DNA of 64,000 nucleotides. Origin: Acipenser ruthenus. Taxonomy: Eukaryota; Chordata; Actinopteri; Acipenseriformes; Acipenseridae. The translations under genes and the position numbers were made by a program. The DNA lies in the NCBI RefSeq assembly GCF_902713425.1, contig NC_081217.1, forward strand, positions 12,916,589 through 12,980,588, in the 5' to 3' direction. The notes under the pieces were generated by a model. It was not told where the DNA came from, searched no databases, and saw only the letters and a program-made list of their open reading frames with translations. Shown piece by piece: positions 12,108-21,124 of the stretch (the stretch's first letter is position 1; every line of letters begins with the position of its first letter).

Positions 12108-12192
12108 ATATGTTTAAACAACCAAATACACGTTTGCGTTTGTTCGAACCCTGAAACCCTCTAACATTTACTGAAACAATATTGAGCAACAT
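12108..12192 (-). pseudogene. LINE ORF2 start (endonuclease N-terminus)
   Basis: Minus-strand ATG at 12192 begins MLLNIVSVNVRGFQGSNKRK, the usual start of a LINE AP endonuclease. It ends at the inversion border at 12107/12108. Being in sense upstream of the flipped block, it argues against simple twin priming. Confidence 0.8.
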
Positions 12193-12200
12193 GACTAATG

Positions 12201-13718
12201 TCAACAAAAAGGAAAAAAAACTATAAACCCTTCTTTCCCCTCATTTTTATACATCAGACTTATCCTTCTTTCTATTTCCTTTTTTCTTTCGCCTCCCCTC
12301 CTCCCATTTACCTTCTGTGACACCCTCACCCTCCACCTTATCAGTGTCCACACCAGCAATGCTCTCCCCAGTGTTTCCGTCATCTGATTGTTGCTCCACT
12401 TCTGCCGGTGTTTTGTCCTCTGCCGGCGTTAGAACAGCCGAAGCAGCAACAAAAGACGCAACGTCATTTTCCTGCAGAAAGGCTACCCCTTCGAAGCCAT
12501 ATCTGACGACGTCCTGTCTCCTACTGGAAGAAGCAGGGCTGTCAACCTAATCTCCACTCTCCTCCATTGTCTCTGACTCAGGTGTACCGCCTGAGCTTAA
12601 TTCTGCTGTCTGAGAAGCAGATACCTCCCCAACTTTTTTTTTATATCAAACCCCTCCTCTTCTTCAGGCTTGCGTTTCACGGGTCGCTTCCTTTGATCTG
12701 CAACCCCCTCCTTCTCAAACTGAAACTCACTAGAGCTTGACGACGAAGAACCTTCCTCCAAGCTTTCCTCTTCGTTACCAAACTGCGCCTCTTTGTTTCC
12801 CTGGCTCTCCGCTTCTGCCTCTTTCTCCACTACCGCAAGTCCCGCCGCTTGCTGACCCTCTGCTCCTGCCTCCTCCTCCGCCACCGTTGGCCTCGGCGCT
12901 CGCTGCATTTTCACAACATTAGTGAACAAGTCCGGGTACATTTTAAAAACATGACCTTCTTTGCAGCACAAGTTGCATTTCTTTTCTTCAGTGCACAAAG
13001 AGCTGATATGAGCCCCACCGCAGTTCTTGCATTTCACAACCTTGCACGCAACTTCTAAGTGTCCCCACCCCCCACAGTTGCGGCATAGCTTTGGCATTCC
13101 ATAATACATAACAAAACCCCGAGTAGTTAGTCCCCAGAGAAAAGTTACTTGGCAAATGTCTCACACCATTAATCCCATTCGGGTCTTCGTGGGGTTGAAT
13201 GAGCCATTGTCTAGCTCCGTTCCAAACACCGTCAGCGTCCTTTACTTTTCTAATACCGGACTTAACATAACAATGTCTATGTAGCCAGGTTTCAATATCA
13301 CAGTCGTTTACAACCTCACTATAAAATTGAATTATAACGACTTTTATCTCTCTGTCCGACAAAGGTTCAACTGAAACTGACTTAGTGGTGCGTCTTTTTT
13401 CTTCTTCTTATACACTTCCAAACATTTTTCCATTGCTCCATTACTCACAAAGCTTACGTCGAAGCTCACAGCAATTCCTGGACGCTTGATCAGACAGTTC
13501 AAATTCTCCGGTTTCACCTCCAACAGCCGCTGCAGGATCTGTCTACTGAAATCCAGTCTTGACAAAGACACTTCTTTCTTGTCGCTCCAGTTGAAACGAA
13601 GCACCCTAAAACTGCGCACACCTCCTGTCGCCGCCATCCTTCCAGCTCCTGATGTTAGTCTCTCCAAAACCCATTCAGAAGCCGAATGTTTCCCTCGAAC
13701 ACACACTTCAAAAACCAT
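12201..13718 (-). pseudogene. LINE ORF1 (Tx1-type gag-like, zinc knuckles)
   Basis: Pieces in successive minus-strand frames (13718-13344, 13362-12988, 13109-12597, tail to 12201). They show the Tx1-type RNA-binding core (FYSEVVNDCDIETWLHRHC, GVRHLPSNFSLG) followed by knuckles CRNCGGWGHLEVAC, CKNCGGAHISSLC and CNLCCKEGH, then an acidic Ser-rich tail. ORF1 proteins of this type bind LINE RNA. The first ATG lies at the 5' junction, so the original start may be lost. At least two frame changes are present. Confidence 0.83.
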
Positions 13719-14106
13719 TACAGAAATGATCCCTTAAAGTATTGTTTTATGGGTAAGTGGCCGACCATCTCCCTCCAACTCTGAGTGGCACCGGTAGCTG
13801 TGCCGGTGACAAATAAACAGGAGCACTTTCATATAATGCAATTGCTGTAGCCCAGTGAGTTGTTACAATAACATTTCAAACTCATTCCAGACTGCAGTCG
13901 GTTAAAAGCTTAATTGGGTTCAAGTTTCTCGTATGATTTAAAAAGTACGAGCCAGTTGCCTCATTTGCATTGCCTGCCTTCCTCCTTTGCACTGTGACGT
14001 CTATCAAATGTGTGCTTAAAATCTGATGAATACGATTCCCATTTGAACCGTAAATATTTTAATTATACGCATACAGTGTTCTGTTGGGCTCCGAGGGTGT
14101 TATCTA

Positions 14107-14177
14107 ATAAAACAACGTAATCGGTGAGCGCGTTCGGCTTAACTAAAACGTTGCTGTTTCAAGCCCACGCAGGGACG
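14107..14177 (+). pseudogene. tRNA-Asn relic
   Basis: Same decayed Asn tRNA as at 5802: intact-looking D-arm segment AATCGGTGAGCGCGTTCGGC but unpaired acceptor ends, shortened anticodon arm and altered T loop. Confidence 0.75.
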
Positions 14178-14938
14178 AGGCATTCTTTTTGTCAATCGCC
14201 TTTCTGTCAAGCCAGTAAACCTGTATATAATAAGAAACATTCAACAGATCAGAAACACCATAATAGAATCCAATGCCTTTACAAATGTGTTTTGAAACTG
14301 TTCATTTTTCACCCAAATGCGGTTCTCAAAAATTGTTTTGCCTACATTTTTCTATTGCTATAATTATTTTTTCCAGAGTAAGACGAAAAAGCAAACATCC
14401 ATGAAATAGGTAAACACTGCTACAGCGCTTGAACTGTCTCAACAAACGTTCAGCTCTAAAACATGTACATTGAAAGTCTATTAACATCTTTAACACAATC
14501 ATGTGTGTTCCAATAGCGGCTATTCCACATGGTGATCAATAAAGTGAATGCTGGCTTTGTTCACATATTAGCAAGACGTTTTCAGGATTCACGCATATTC
14601 TGAACAAGCACACTAGAATATGGTAATGAAAGGACAGGAAAATAACAGGTTTATTGGCTCTGGTCTTGTATCGTCACCCTGACTACTGTCAGGTAAGGAA
14701 GTGGCATTAATCAAAACGTAATTATGTAAGGTTACCAATGCGCAAATACGAAGCATATCAAAACTTCTTCACAATCTTAAATCTTCCCACATGCATTTCA
14801 AACACTTACTGATAAGTACGGCCCTTTCCCAATGTAACTGCTTTGTTTGAACACCAAAGATGGCTTGGATATTTATGTAACCACGATACTATTGTTCCCA
14901 CTTTCTTTAGAACTACCAAATGTGCGCTTCCCATGTCA

Positions 14939-15012
14939 GCCCTAGTGGCCTAATGGCTAAGGCCACTGGCCTCCTAAGCCAGGTATAGTGGGTTCGAGTC
15001 CCATCTGGGGTG
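14939..15012 (+). tRNA. tRNA-Arg(CCT)
   Basis: GCCCTAGTGGCCTAATGGCT, anticodon arm CTGGC-CTCCTAA-GCCAG (fully paired, anticodon CCT), and GTGGGTTCGAGTCCCAT. Acceptor GCCCTAG pairs with CTGGGGT through wobble pairs. Possibly functional. Confidence 0.85.
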
Positions 15013-15121
15013 GGGTTTTGTTATAAAATCGAACATAATTGTGTTATGTTTTATTGGCATGTGATATTTTGTAGATCTTGTTATCTGTTAAGTCCTCTCA
15101 CGCTAGCCACAACGTGCTTGA

Positions 15122-15443
15122 GTGCTGTGGCAGCAGCCATGAAGCAAGTCAGTTTTTCAGTTGAAATAAAGATCTACTTTGTTTTTTTGTGTATGGGTGG
15201 TTTGAAAAGATCACTTAAATTGCTACGTATTTTGAAATAAAGATGTATTCATTATTATGAACGTTGACAGAAAGGAAATTGAGTGCTGTGGCAGAAGCCA
15301 TGAAGCAAGTCAGTTTTCCAGTTGAAATAAAGATCTACTTTGTTTTTTGTGTATGGGTGGTTTGAAAAGATCACTTAAATTGCTACGTATTTTGAAATAA
15401 AGATGTATTCATTATTATGAACGTTGACAGAAAGGATATTGTA
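15122..15443 (+). repeat. 161-bp tandem duplication in unit 2 spacer
   Basis: GTGCTGTGGCAGCAGCCATG begins at 15122 and again, with one difference, at 15283. The following bases repeat through GAACGTTGACAGAAAGGA. Units 1, 3 and 4 have a single copy. Confidence 0.85.
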
Positions 15444-15610
15444 TTTACATTTCCCACGTGTGCTTGCCTTGTATAAATCGATGGAGTTTCAACAAAGGCA
15501 TTTGACTTCGGTTCATGTTAGCCTGTACTGCCATCTGCAGCATTACCGCGGGTGTCGTTTACTTCTTTTGACAATAATATGGATCATTTCACAGCCCAAT
15601 GTAAGAACAT

Positions 15611-15692
15611 GTAGTCGAGGCCGAGTGGTTAAGGCGATGGACTAGAAATCCATTGGGGTTTCCCCGCGCAGGTTCGCGTCCTGCCGACTCCG
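15611..15692 (+). tRNA. tRNA-Ser(AGA)
   Basis: Serine tRNA with loop CTAGAAA (anticodon AGA) and long variable arm. The B box is GGTTCGCGTCC and the acceptor end is GACTCCG, both off consensus, so activity is uncertain. DIRS copy B inserted 72 bp downstream. Confidence 0.8.
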
Positions 15693-15764
15693 TAAGCTTT
15701 CTTTTTAATTGTATGTGTTCATTCCTAATACATGTTTAAAGATGAGGAATCTGAAATATTACTG

Positions 15765-15946
15765 GTTCCCTTTCAAGTCGAAAATAACCATCAAGGTATG
15801 GGATATTGCCGTCAGGCAGTAGCGATTGGCTGAGCTTTTATAGCAAAGCTGCCGATAGGCCTCTGCGCGAGCTGCCACGTAAGCCCGCCCCCTTGGGAGC
15901 TTACTATACGCAGCGCGCAGAGACTCACTTCCTCTTTTGTCTTCAG
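15765..15946 (+). repeat. Left inverted terminal repeat of DIRS copy B
   Basis: Starts GTTCCCTTTCAAGTCGAAAA and ends near CACTTCCTCTTTTGTCTTCAG. Nearly perfectly complementary over about 170 bp to the right repeat; only the outermost bases differ between the two ends, and both end types are stored in the internal complementary region. Confidence 0.93.
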
Positions 15947-16363
15947 CATTGGTAGCGGTAGGTATTAGAGCCTGTAGCTGACTGTACTCAAAAAGCTTAA
16001 AGCTTGAGAAGCTGGTTTTTGCCCCTTCTCCGAGTTTATTTCAGTTACACTCTTCGGAGTCGTTATTATTATTATTTAAGGATTTTATATATTGTGTATA
16101 TTTTTATATATTTTATATATTTCCTTCACGCTTTGCTTGCATCGCGTTTCTCGTGGTCTCCCGTCTTTCCTTTATTAATTAATTTTGATTATTGTGTTGT
16201 GTTTTGGGTTGTATTAAAATATATATTTTTCTGTGTGTATTGTATATATTTGTGACGCACGTTGCGTTGGCCTTGGCCGCGCGCGTGTCTGCAGCCCCGG
16301 TCTTGCCTTGGCTAGACCGCGTGTGTGTGGAGCCTGCTCTGCTGTCTCCCACGTACTGCCTGC

Positions 16364-16402
<39 letters not shown>

Positions 16403-16476
16403 GCGTGGTAGTTGTACTGTGCCCACATATACTGTGTCCCAGTCACATAATCACCACCAGCAGTACTGCTGCAGCG

Positions 16477-16509
<33 letters not shown>

Positions 16510-16600
16510 TTCACTACACAGAGGAAGACGACCACTAAGCCTCTATCCCCAGCACCAGCAGGTAAGTAGTGCACAGCATAAGACACTGTACCAGCACATA
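15947..16600 (+). other. DIRS copy B leader
   Basis: No gene seen. AT-rich first half, then a CGCGTGTGTGTGGAGCC segment also seen at the window start, and two A tracts at 16367-16400 (34 bases) and 16477-16504 (28 bases). Probably the untranslated start of the DIRS transcript. Confidence 0.7.
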
Positions 16601-17455
16601 GCGTCTCCGCTCTGCGGGTCAGCTGACGCTTAGGCGTCTGTGCTAGCGTTCTACGCTCGGTACTCACGCTCCGGCGTGCTGCGCTTAGGCGCTTGGTGTC
16701 GGCACTTTGCCACTTGGTGCAGCGCTTCGGCGCTTTGTGCAGCGCATCAGCGCTTGGTGCTAGCGCGTCTGCGCTTGGGGACTTCGGCGCATCGACGCTC
16801 GGTGCACGCACCTCGACGCTCGACGCTTCGGCGCTCGACGCTCGGTGCACGCACCTCGACGCTCGACGCTTCGGCGCGTCGACGCTCGGTGCACGCACCT
16901 CGACGCTCGACGCTTCGGCGCTCGACGCTCGGCGCGTCGACGCCTCGACGCTCGGTGCACGCACCTCGACGCTCGACGCTTCGGCGCTCGACGCTCGGTG
17001 CACGCACCTTGACGCTCGACGCTTCGGCGCTCGACGCTCGGCGCGTCGGCGCCTCGACGCTCGGTGCACGCACCTCGACGCTCGGTGCACGCACCTCGAC
17101 GCTCGACGCTCGGTGCACGCACCTCGACGCTCGACGCTCGGTGCACGCACCTCGACGCTTCGGCGCATCGACGCCTTGACGCTCGGTGCACGCACCTCGA
17201 CGCTCGACGCTCGACGCTCGGTGCACGCACCTCGACGCTCGACGCTCGGTGCACGCACCTCGACGCTCGGCGCTTCGACGCCTTGACGCTTGGTGCACGC
17301 ACCTCGACGCTCGGTGCACGCACTTCGGCGCTCGCTCGGTGCACGCACCTCGACGCTCGGCGCTTCGACGCCTTGACGCTCGGTGCACGCACCTCAACGC
17401 TCGACGCTTCGGCGCTCGACGCTTGGCGCATCGACGCCTTTACGACCAGGGCACG
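16600..17455 (+). repeat. GC-rich minisatellite in DIRS copy B leader
   Basis: About 0.85 kb of repeats made from two modules, GCACGCACCTCGACGCTCG and ACGCTTCGGCGCTCGACGCTC, in changing order. The long Arg/Ser/Cys/Ala-rich frames on both strands here come from the period, not from coding. It lies just upstream of the gag-like ATG at 17473. Confidence 0.93.
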
Positions 17456-17472
17456 TCCACGCTTCGGCAACC

Positions 17473-19212
17473 ATGTCCGGGTTCCACCGTTGCGTCACCT
17501 GCCAGGCAAAATTGCCAGCGAGCGATCCCCATGAGGACTGTGTGGCGTGTCTGGGGCCAGAGCACGCCGCATCCGCGTTGGCGGATAGGGCTTTTTGCCA
17601 TCTTTGTGCTGGTTTCCAGACACGCACCCTCCGCCAAAGGGCGAAGAAAGCAGTGGGTGGGCGCTCTCCTTCCACTGGATCGTCCCACACCATTTCTGCC
17701 CCGCCGTCATCTACGGCGACGCCGCCAGGGCGGCTGCAGCTCTCCAGGAGCCCGTCCTCCCAGCTAACGGCTGGTCAGAGGTCCCCCACCAGACGCGCTC
17801 GGGAGCGCAGCCCCTCCCCTCGTAGGGTACGCCCCCGTCGGGAGTCTAGGTCGCACTCCAGATCGCCTCGACGGAGAGCACGCTCTCGTTCCCCTCGTCG
17901 GGACAGGCGATACAGAGACAGGTCGGGGGTGGCAGAGCTAACCTCCAAAATGTCCCAATTCATGGAGGTTATGATGGGGCAGCAGTCCATCCTCATGTCC
18001 TTAGCAAATGTGGTGCCTCCAGTCCCAGGACAACCGACTGGGCCCATTGCTAGTCAGCCAGTGGCCCCTCCACAACCTGCACCGGTCGTCGCTCCTCCAG
18101 TGCAGTCTCAAGGGGAGTGGGATATCGATGCGCTGTCTAGAGACGCATCTGACATCCTAGAGGGGGACAGTACAGAGGCTGAGGTAGCCTCCCAGCACTC
18201 TGAGGACGAGCTCCACGTGCTGGACACCAATGACCCTACGTGGTCTGTGGTGGACAGAGCAACCCGCCACTTGGGCGTCGAGTGGCCGATGGCGGAGCCG
18301 CCTCGGCGCTCTTTGTTTGAGTCGCCTTCAGCCCAGTCCAGTCAGTCCAGGATGCTTCCGGCATTCCCGGACTTTATTAAGGAGGTACAGTCCACCTGGG
18401 GGGCTCCGGCCTCTGCCCCGGCGACTTCTCGCAAGGCCTCGGCCTTTAACATGCAAGGGGCAAGTGAGGCTGGGTTGGCGTCCTTCCCACCTGTGGACGC
18501 TGCGTTCGCCGCGTTGGTGAAGACGCCAACACTATCGGGGCTGACGAAAGATCCTGCATGCCCCAATAAGCAGTGCAGGACCACTGAGGTACACCTCAAG
18601 AAGGGGTACGCTGCGGCCACAGAGGCGGTCAAGCTCTCTAATGTGGCCAGCTTGCTGACGGTCTACCAAGCGGCATTAATTAAAGACCTGCCTGAGTGCC
18701 CTTCGGCGGCCCTCAGAAGCGAGTTGGGGACCGTCAGTCAACTGCTGGTGAAGCTGGCCCAGCTCAACGCGCGGGCTCAGGGCAGGAGCATCGCGTCTCT
18801 GGTGGTGGCCAGAAGGCAGCTCTGGCTCTCGCAGGCGAGAGTGCAGGAACCTGATAAGGCCCCGTTGCTGGATGCCCCAATTACACCGGGACACACATTT
18901 GGTCCAGCGGTGGAGGAGATGCTGCAACGCTCCGCCAAGGCGCGGGAGGCGTCACAGCAGATGGCGAAAATGTGGCCAAAACCGTCGTTCCAGCCGAAGC
19001 GGCCTCAGGAACATCAGTGGCGCAGGGCACCACCACAGCACCAGCCACGGCCAGGGGGGACTAAGACCTCTCCCTCAAGCACAGCAGCGCGCGGTCAACC
19101 TCCTTTTTCAAGACCGCAGCGCGGAGGGTGGCGCCCTAGAGGTGGTGCCAAGCCACGCCCTCGGGGCTCTGGCCAGGCCCCTCGCGAACGAGCCCAGCCC
19201 AAACAGCCCTGA
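17473..19212 (+). CDS. DIRS gag-like protein (copy B)
   Basis: 579 residues from ATG 17473 (MSGFHRCVTCQAKL); the frame is open further upstream into the minisatellite, but this ATG begins the part conserved with copy C at 34700. A Cys/His cluster lies at C7-C10, H20-C23-C26, H31 and C42-C45. An Arg/Ser-rich tract at about 110-150 resembles SR-protein tails and could bind RNA or direct nuclear entry. An acidic middle (about 200-270) is followed by a helical domain (about 300-500: ASEAGLASFPPVDAAFAALV, LNARAQGRSIASLVVARRQL) resembling the LAP2-alpha C-terminus, known to come from a DIRS gag. The tail is basic. The 3' end overlaps the RT frame. Confidence 0.88.
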   Translation: MSGFHRCVTCQAKLPASDPHEDCVACLGPEHAASALADRAFCHLCAGFQTRTLRQRAKKAVGGRSPSTGSSHTISAPPSSTATPPGRLQLSRSPSSQLTAGQRSPTRRARERSPSPRRVRPRRESRSHSRSPRRRARSRSPRRDRRYRDRSGVAELTSKMSQFMEVMMGQQSILMSLANVVPPVPGQPTGPIASQPVAPPQPAPVVAPPVQSQGEWDIDALSRDASDILEGDSTEAEVASQHSEDELHVLDTNDPTWSVVDRATRHLGVEWPMAEPPRRSLFESPSAQSSQSRMLPAFPDFIKEVQSTWGAPASAPATSRKASAFNMQGASEAGLASFPPVDAAFAALVKTPTLSGLTKDPACPNKQCRTTEVHLKKGYAAATEAVKLSNVASLLTVYQAALIKDLPECPSAALRSELGTVSQLLVKLAQLNARAQGRSIASLVVARRQLWLSQARVQEPDKAPLLDAPITPGHTFGPAVEEMLQRSAKAREASQQMAKMWPKPSFQPKRPQEHQWRRAPPQHQPRPGGTKTSPSSTAARGQPPFSRPQRGGWRPRGGAKPRPRGSGQAPRERAQPKQP

Positions 19213-21124
19213 GAACACCAGGCAGCTGTTAACCCTCCCCTACACTGTCTCCCAGCTCCAGTTCTGGCAACAATGCACCAACGACATCTGGGTGCACAAA
19301 ACTATATCCACCGGGTACACCCTTCAGTTCCAGTTAAAACCTCCCCCCTTTCGGGGGGTGGTCGTAACTGCAGTGAAGGACTCGGTTCAGTCCTCAGCTC
19401 TGAATGTGGAAATACAAGCATTGCTCAGCAAGCGTGCCATTCAACAAGTAGACCCTGCTCTGATCGACCAGGGGTTCTATTCCAAATACTTCCTGGTGCC
19501 CAAGAAGGACGGCGGGCTCCGTCCTATTTTAGATCTGCGAGTACTGAACAAATACCTGCGGGTGTTATCGTTCAGGATGCTTACGCACAGGCACATCATC
19601 CAGTCAGTCCGACACGGCGACTGGTTCACCACCGTGGACCTGACAGATGCGTACTTTCACGTTCCCATCTGCCCGGGTCACAGGAAGTATCTGCGTTTCG
19701 CATTCCAGAGCAGGGTATACGAGTTTTGTGTCCTTCCGTTCGGCCTGTCACTAGCTCCTCGAACCTTTTCGAAATGTATGGATGCCATTCTAGCTCCCTT
19801 GCGGGCTCAAGGTGTCCGACTGCTGAATTATCTGGACGACTGGCTCGTCTGCGCGCAGTCAAAGGAGCAGGTGGCACAGCACACAGTGATGGTTACAGAC
19901 CATCTTCGGCGGCTAGGTCTGAAGATCAATTCAGAAAAGAGCCGCCTAGTGCCGAGCCAACAGACCGAGTTCTTGGGTCTGCATCTGGACTCAGTGTCCA
20001 TGGAAGCGACCCTGTCGACACAAAGAGTTGCCTCAATAGAGCGGTGTCTTTCCCTATTCAGGTTGAGACAAACAGTCAGCATGGAGCTGTGTCAGCGCAT
20101 GCTGGGGTTGATGGCTGCCGCCTCACAAGCCCTTCCTTTGGGCTTACTACACCAGAGACCTCTGCAGGCCTGGTTCAATGCCTTCGCGTTGCATCCGCGG
20201 AGAGACAAACACCGCAGGCTAAGGGTATCCCGAGCCTGCTGGGAAGCGCTACGCTGGTGGAGAGTTCCGTCAAACCTCCGCCAAGGCGTACGCTTGGGTC
20301 CCATTTTCAGAAGGCAGGTCATCACGACCGACGCTTCCAACCACGGTTGGGGAGCAGTCTGGAACGGGACAGGGACCCGTGGAGTGTGGTCAGGACCCTG
20401 GAGGTCAGCCCACATCAACGCTCTGGAGCTCAGAGCGGTGGACCTCGCCCTCCGGCACTTCTTGCCAGTGCTTCTAGACAAGCACGTGTTAGTGCGGTCA
20501 GACAACACCACAGTAGTGGCGTATATCAATAGCCAGGGCGGATTGCGGTCCCCCAGTCTTCACCAGATGGTAACGCGGCTGTTGCTCTGGGCTCAACCGC
20601 GTTTAGCCTCTCTGCGTGCAGTTCATCTGCCGGGCAGAGTCAATTACGCAGCGGATCTCCTGTCCAGAGGAGGTCCTCTTGCGGGCGAATGGCGTCTCCA
20701 CCCTCAAGTGGTGGAGCGCATCTGGGAATGGTTCGGCACAGCGCAGGTCGATCTCTTCGCTTCGCGAGAGACCACGCACTGTCCTCTATGGTTCTCGGTG
20801 AAGGACCTCGACAGCCCCCTGGGGGTGGATGCACTGGCTCACGAATGGCCGCCAGGGCTCCTGTATGCCTTTCCACCGATTCCGATGCTCCCCGCCTTCT
20901 TGGAGAAGGTCAGGGTAGAGCGAGCGACAGTGATTCTGATCGCTCCTCGGTGGCCTCGGAGAATATGGTTCCCGAGTCTAGTGCAGTTACTGCACGGTCG
21001 CCCGAGGGAACTCCCTTTGCGAGCGGACTTGTTGTCCCAAGCTCAAGGACAGCTTTGGCATCCGAACCCCAAACTCATGCAGTTGTGGGCTTGGCCCCTG
21101 AGCGGGAGCGCCTGTCAGCCTTAG
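18872..21124 (+). CDS. DIRS reverse transcriptase / RNase H / methyltransferase-like polyprotein (copy B)
   Basis: The frame is open for 750 codons. The first ~110 overlap the gag-like ORF in another frame and are probably not translated as such; how the ORF is started is unknown. RT runs from about residue 140 to 370, with DGGLRPILDLRVLNKY, FTTVDLTDAYFHVPI, LPFGLSLAPRTFSK and active-site YLDD at 320. RNase H runs about 480-610 with TTDASN (Asp487), ELRAVDLALR and SDNTTVVAYIN. A Dam-like methyltransferase domain, typical of DIRS, follows (VDLFASRETTHC, ALAHEWPPGLLYAFPPIPML). The 3' end overlaps the recombinase frame. Confidence 0.92.
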   Translation: MPQLHRDTHLVQRWRRCCNAPPRRGRRHSRWRKCGQNRRSSRSGLRNISGAGHHHSTSHGQGGLRPLPQAQQRAVNLLFQDRSAEGGALEVVPSHALGALARPLANEPSPNSPENTRQLLTLPYTVSQLQFWQQCTNDIWVHKTISTGYTLQFQLKPPPFRGVVVTAVKDSVQSSALNVEIQALLSKRAIQQVDPALIDQGFYSKYFLVPKKDGGLRPILDLRVLNKYLRVLSFRMLTHRHIIQSVRHGDWFTTVDLTDAYFHVPICPGHRKYLRFAFQSRVYEFCVLPFGLSLAPRTFSKCMDAILAPLRAQGVRLLNYLDDWLVCAQSKEQVAQHTVMVTDHLRRLGLKINSEKSRLVPSQQTEFLGLHLDSVSMEATLSTQRVASIERCLSLFRLRQTVSMELCQRMLGLMAAASQALPLGLLHQRPLQAWFNAFALHPRRDKHRRLRVSRACWEALRWWRVPSNLRQGVRLGPIFRRQVITTDASNHGWGAVWNGTGTRGVWSGPWRSAHINALELRAVDLALRHFLPVLLDKHVLVRSDNTTVVAYINSQGGLRSPSLHQMVTRLLLWAQPRLASLRAVHLPGRVNYAADLLSRGGPLAGEWRLHPQVVERIWEWFGTAQVDLFASRETTHCPLWFSVKDLDSPLGVDALAHEWPPGLLYAFPPIPMLPAFLEKVRVERATVILIAPRWPRRIWFPSLVQLLHGRPRELPLRADLLSQAQGQLWHPNPKLMQLWAWPLSGSACQP

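Larger units (their letters stand above)
8686..13718 (-). mobile_element. Tx1-group LINE with inverted middle, inserted in unit 1
   Basis: Minus-strand non-LTR retrotransposon of about 5.0 kb. Reading 5' to 3' on the minus strand: ORF1 with zinc knuckles (13718-12597 and on), the start of ORF2 (12192-12108), a segment in reverse orientation (10440-12107) holding the endonuclease and first half of the RT, then the second half of the RT and C-terminal domain to 8800, and an AT-rich 3' tail at 8686. The flanks rejoin to the empty site of units 2 and 3 (CGCTAGCA...ATAGAAATGATCCC at about 24486-24511), so all of it is one insertion. The 5' UTR appears to be missing. Confidence 0.88.
5776..14080 (+). 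repeat. tDNA repeat unit 1 (interrupted by a LINE)
   Basis: First of four head-to-tail tRNA-gene units. It holds relics or genes for Asn, Arg, Ser and Leu tRNAs and a Penelope fragment, then the LINE at 8686-13718, then the shared spacer. About 0.65 kb carrying the Ile tRNA is missing between the Ser and Leu genes, and the segment with the Phe relic is absent. Stretches 5876-6590, 6664-7102, 7393-7813 and 13719-14080 hold no recognisable gene; they are AT-rich spacer conserved between units. Length without the LINE is about 3.3 kb. Confidence 0.85.

Noticed and set aside
16367-16504. A tracts as retroposed poly(A) tails
   Set aside because: They lie inside the DIRS leader at places with shorter A or C/A runs in copy A, with no retroposed sequence next to them.
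16443-17534. Several long overlapping frames on both strands (up to 301 codons)
   Set aside because: Same minisatellite effect; all frames share repeated Arg-Ala-Pro-Ser or Leu-Asp-Ala words.
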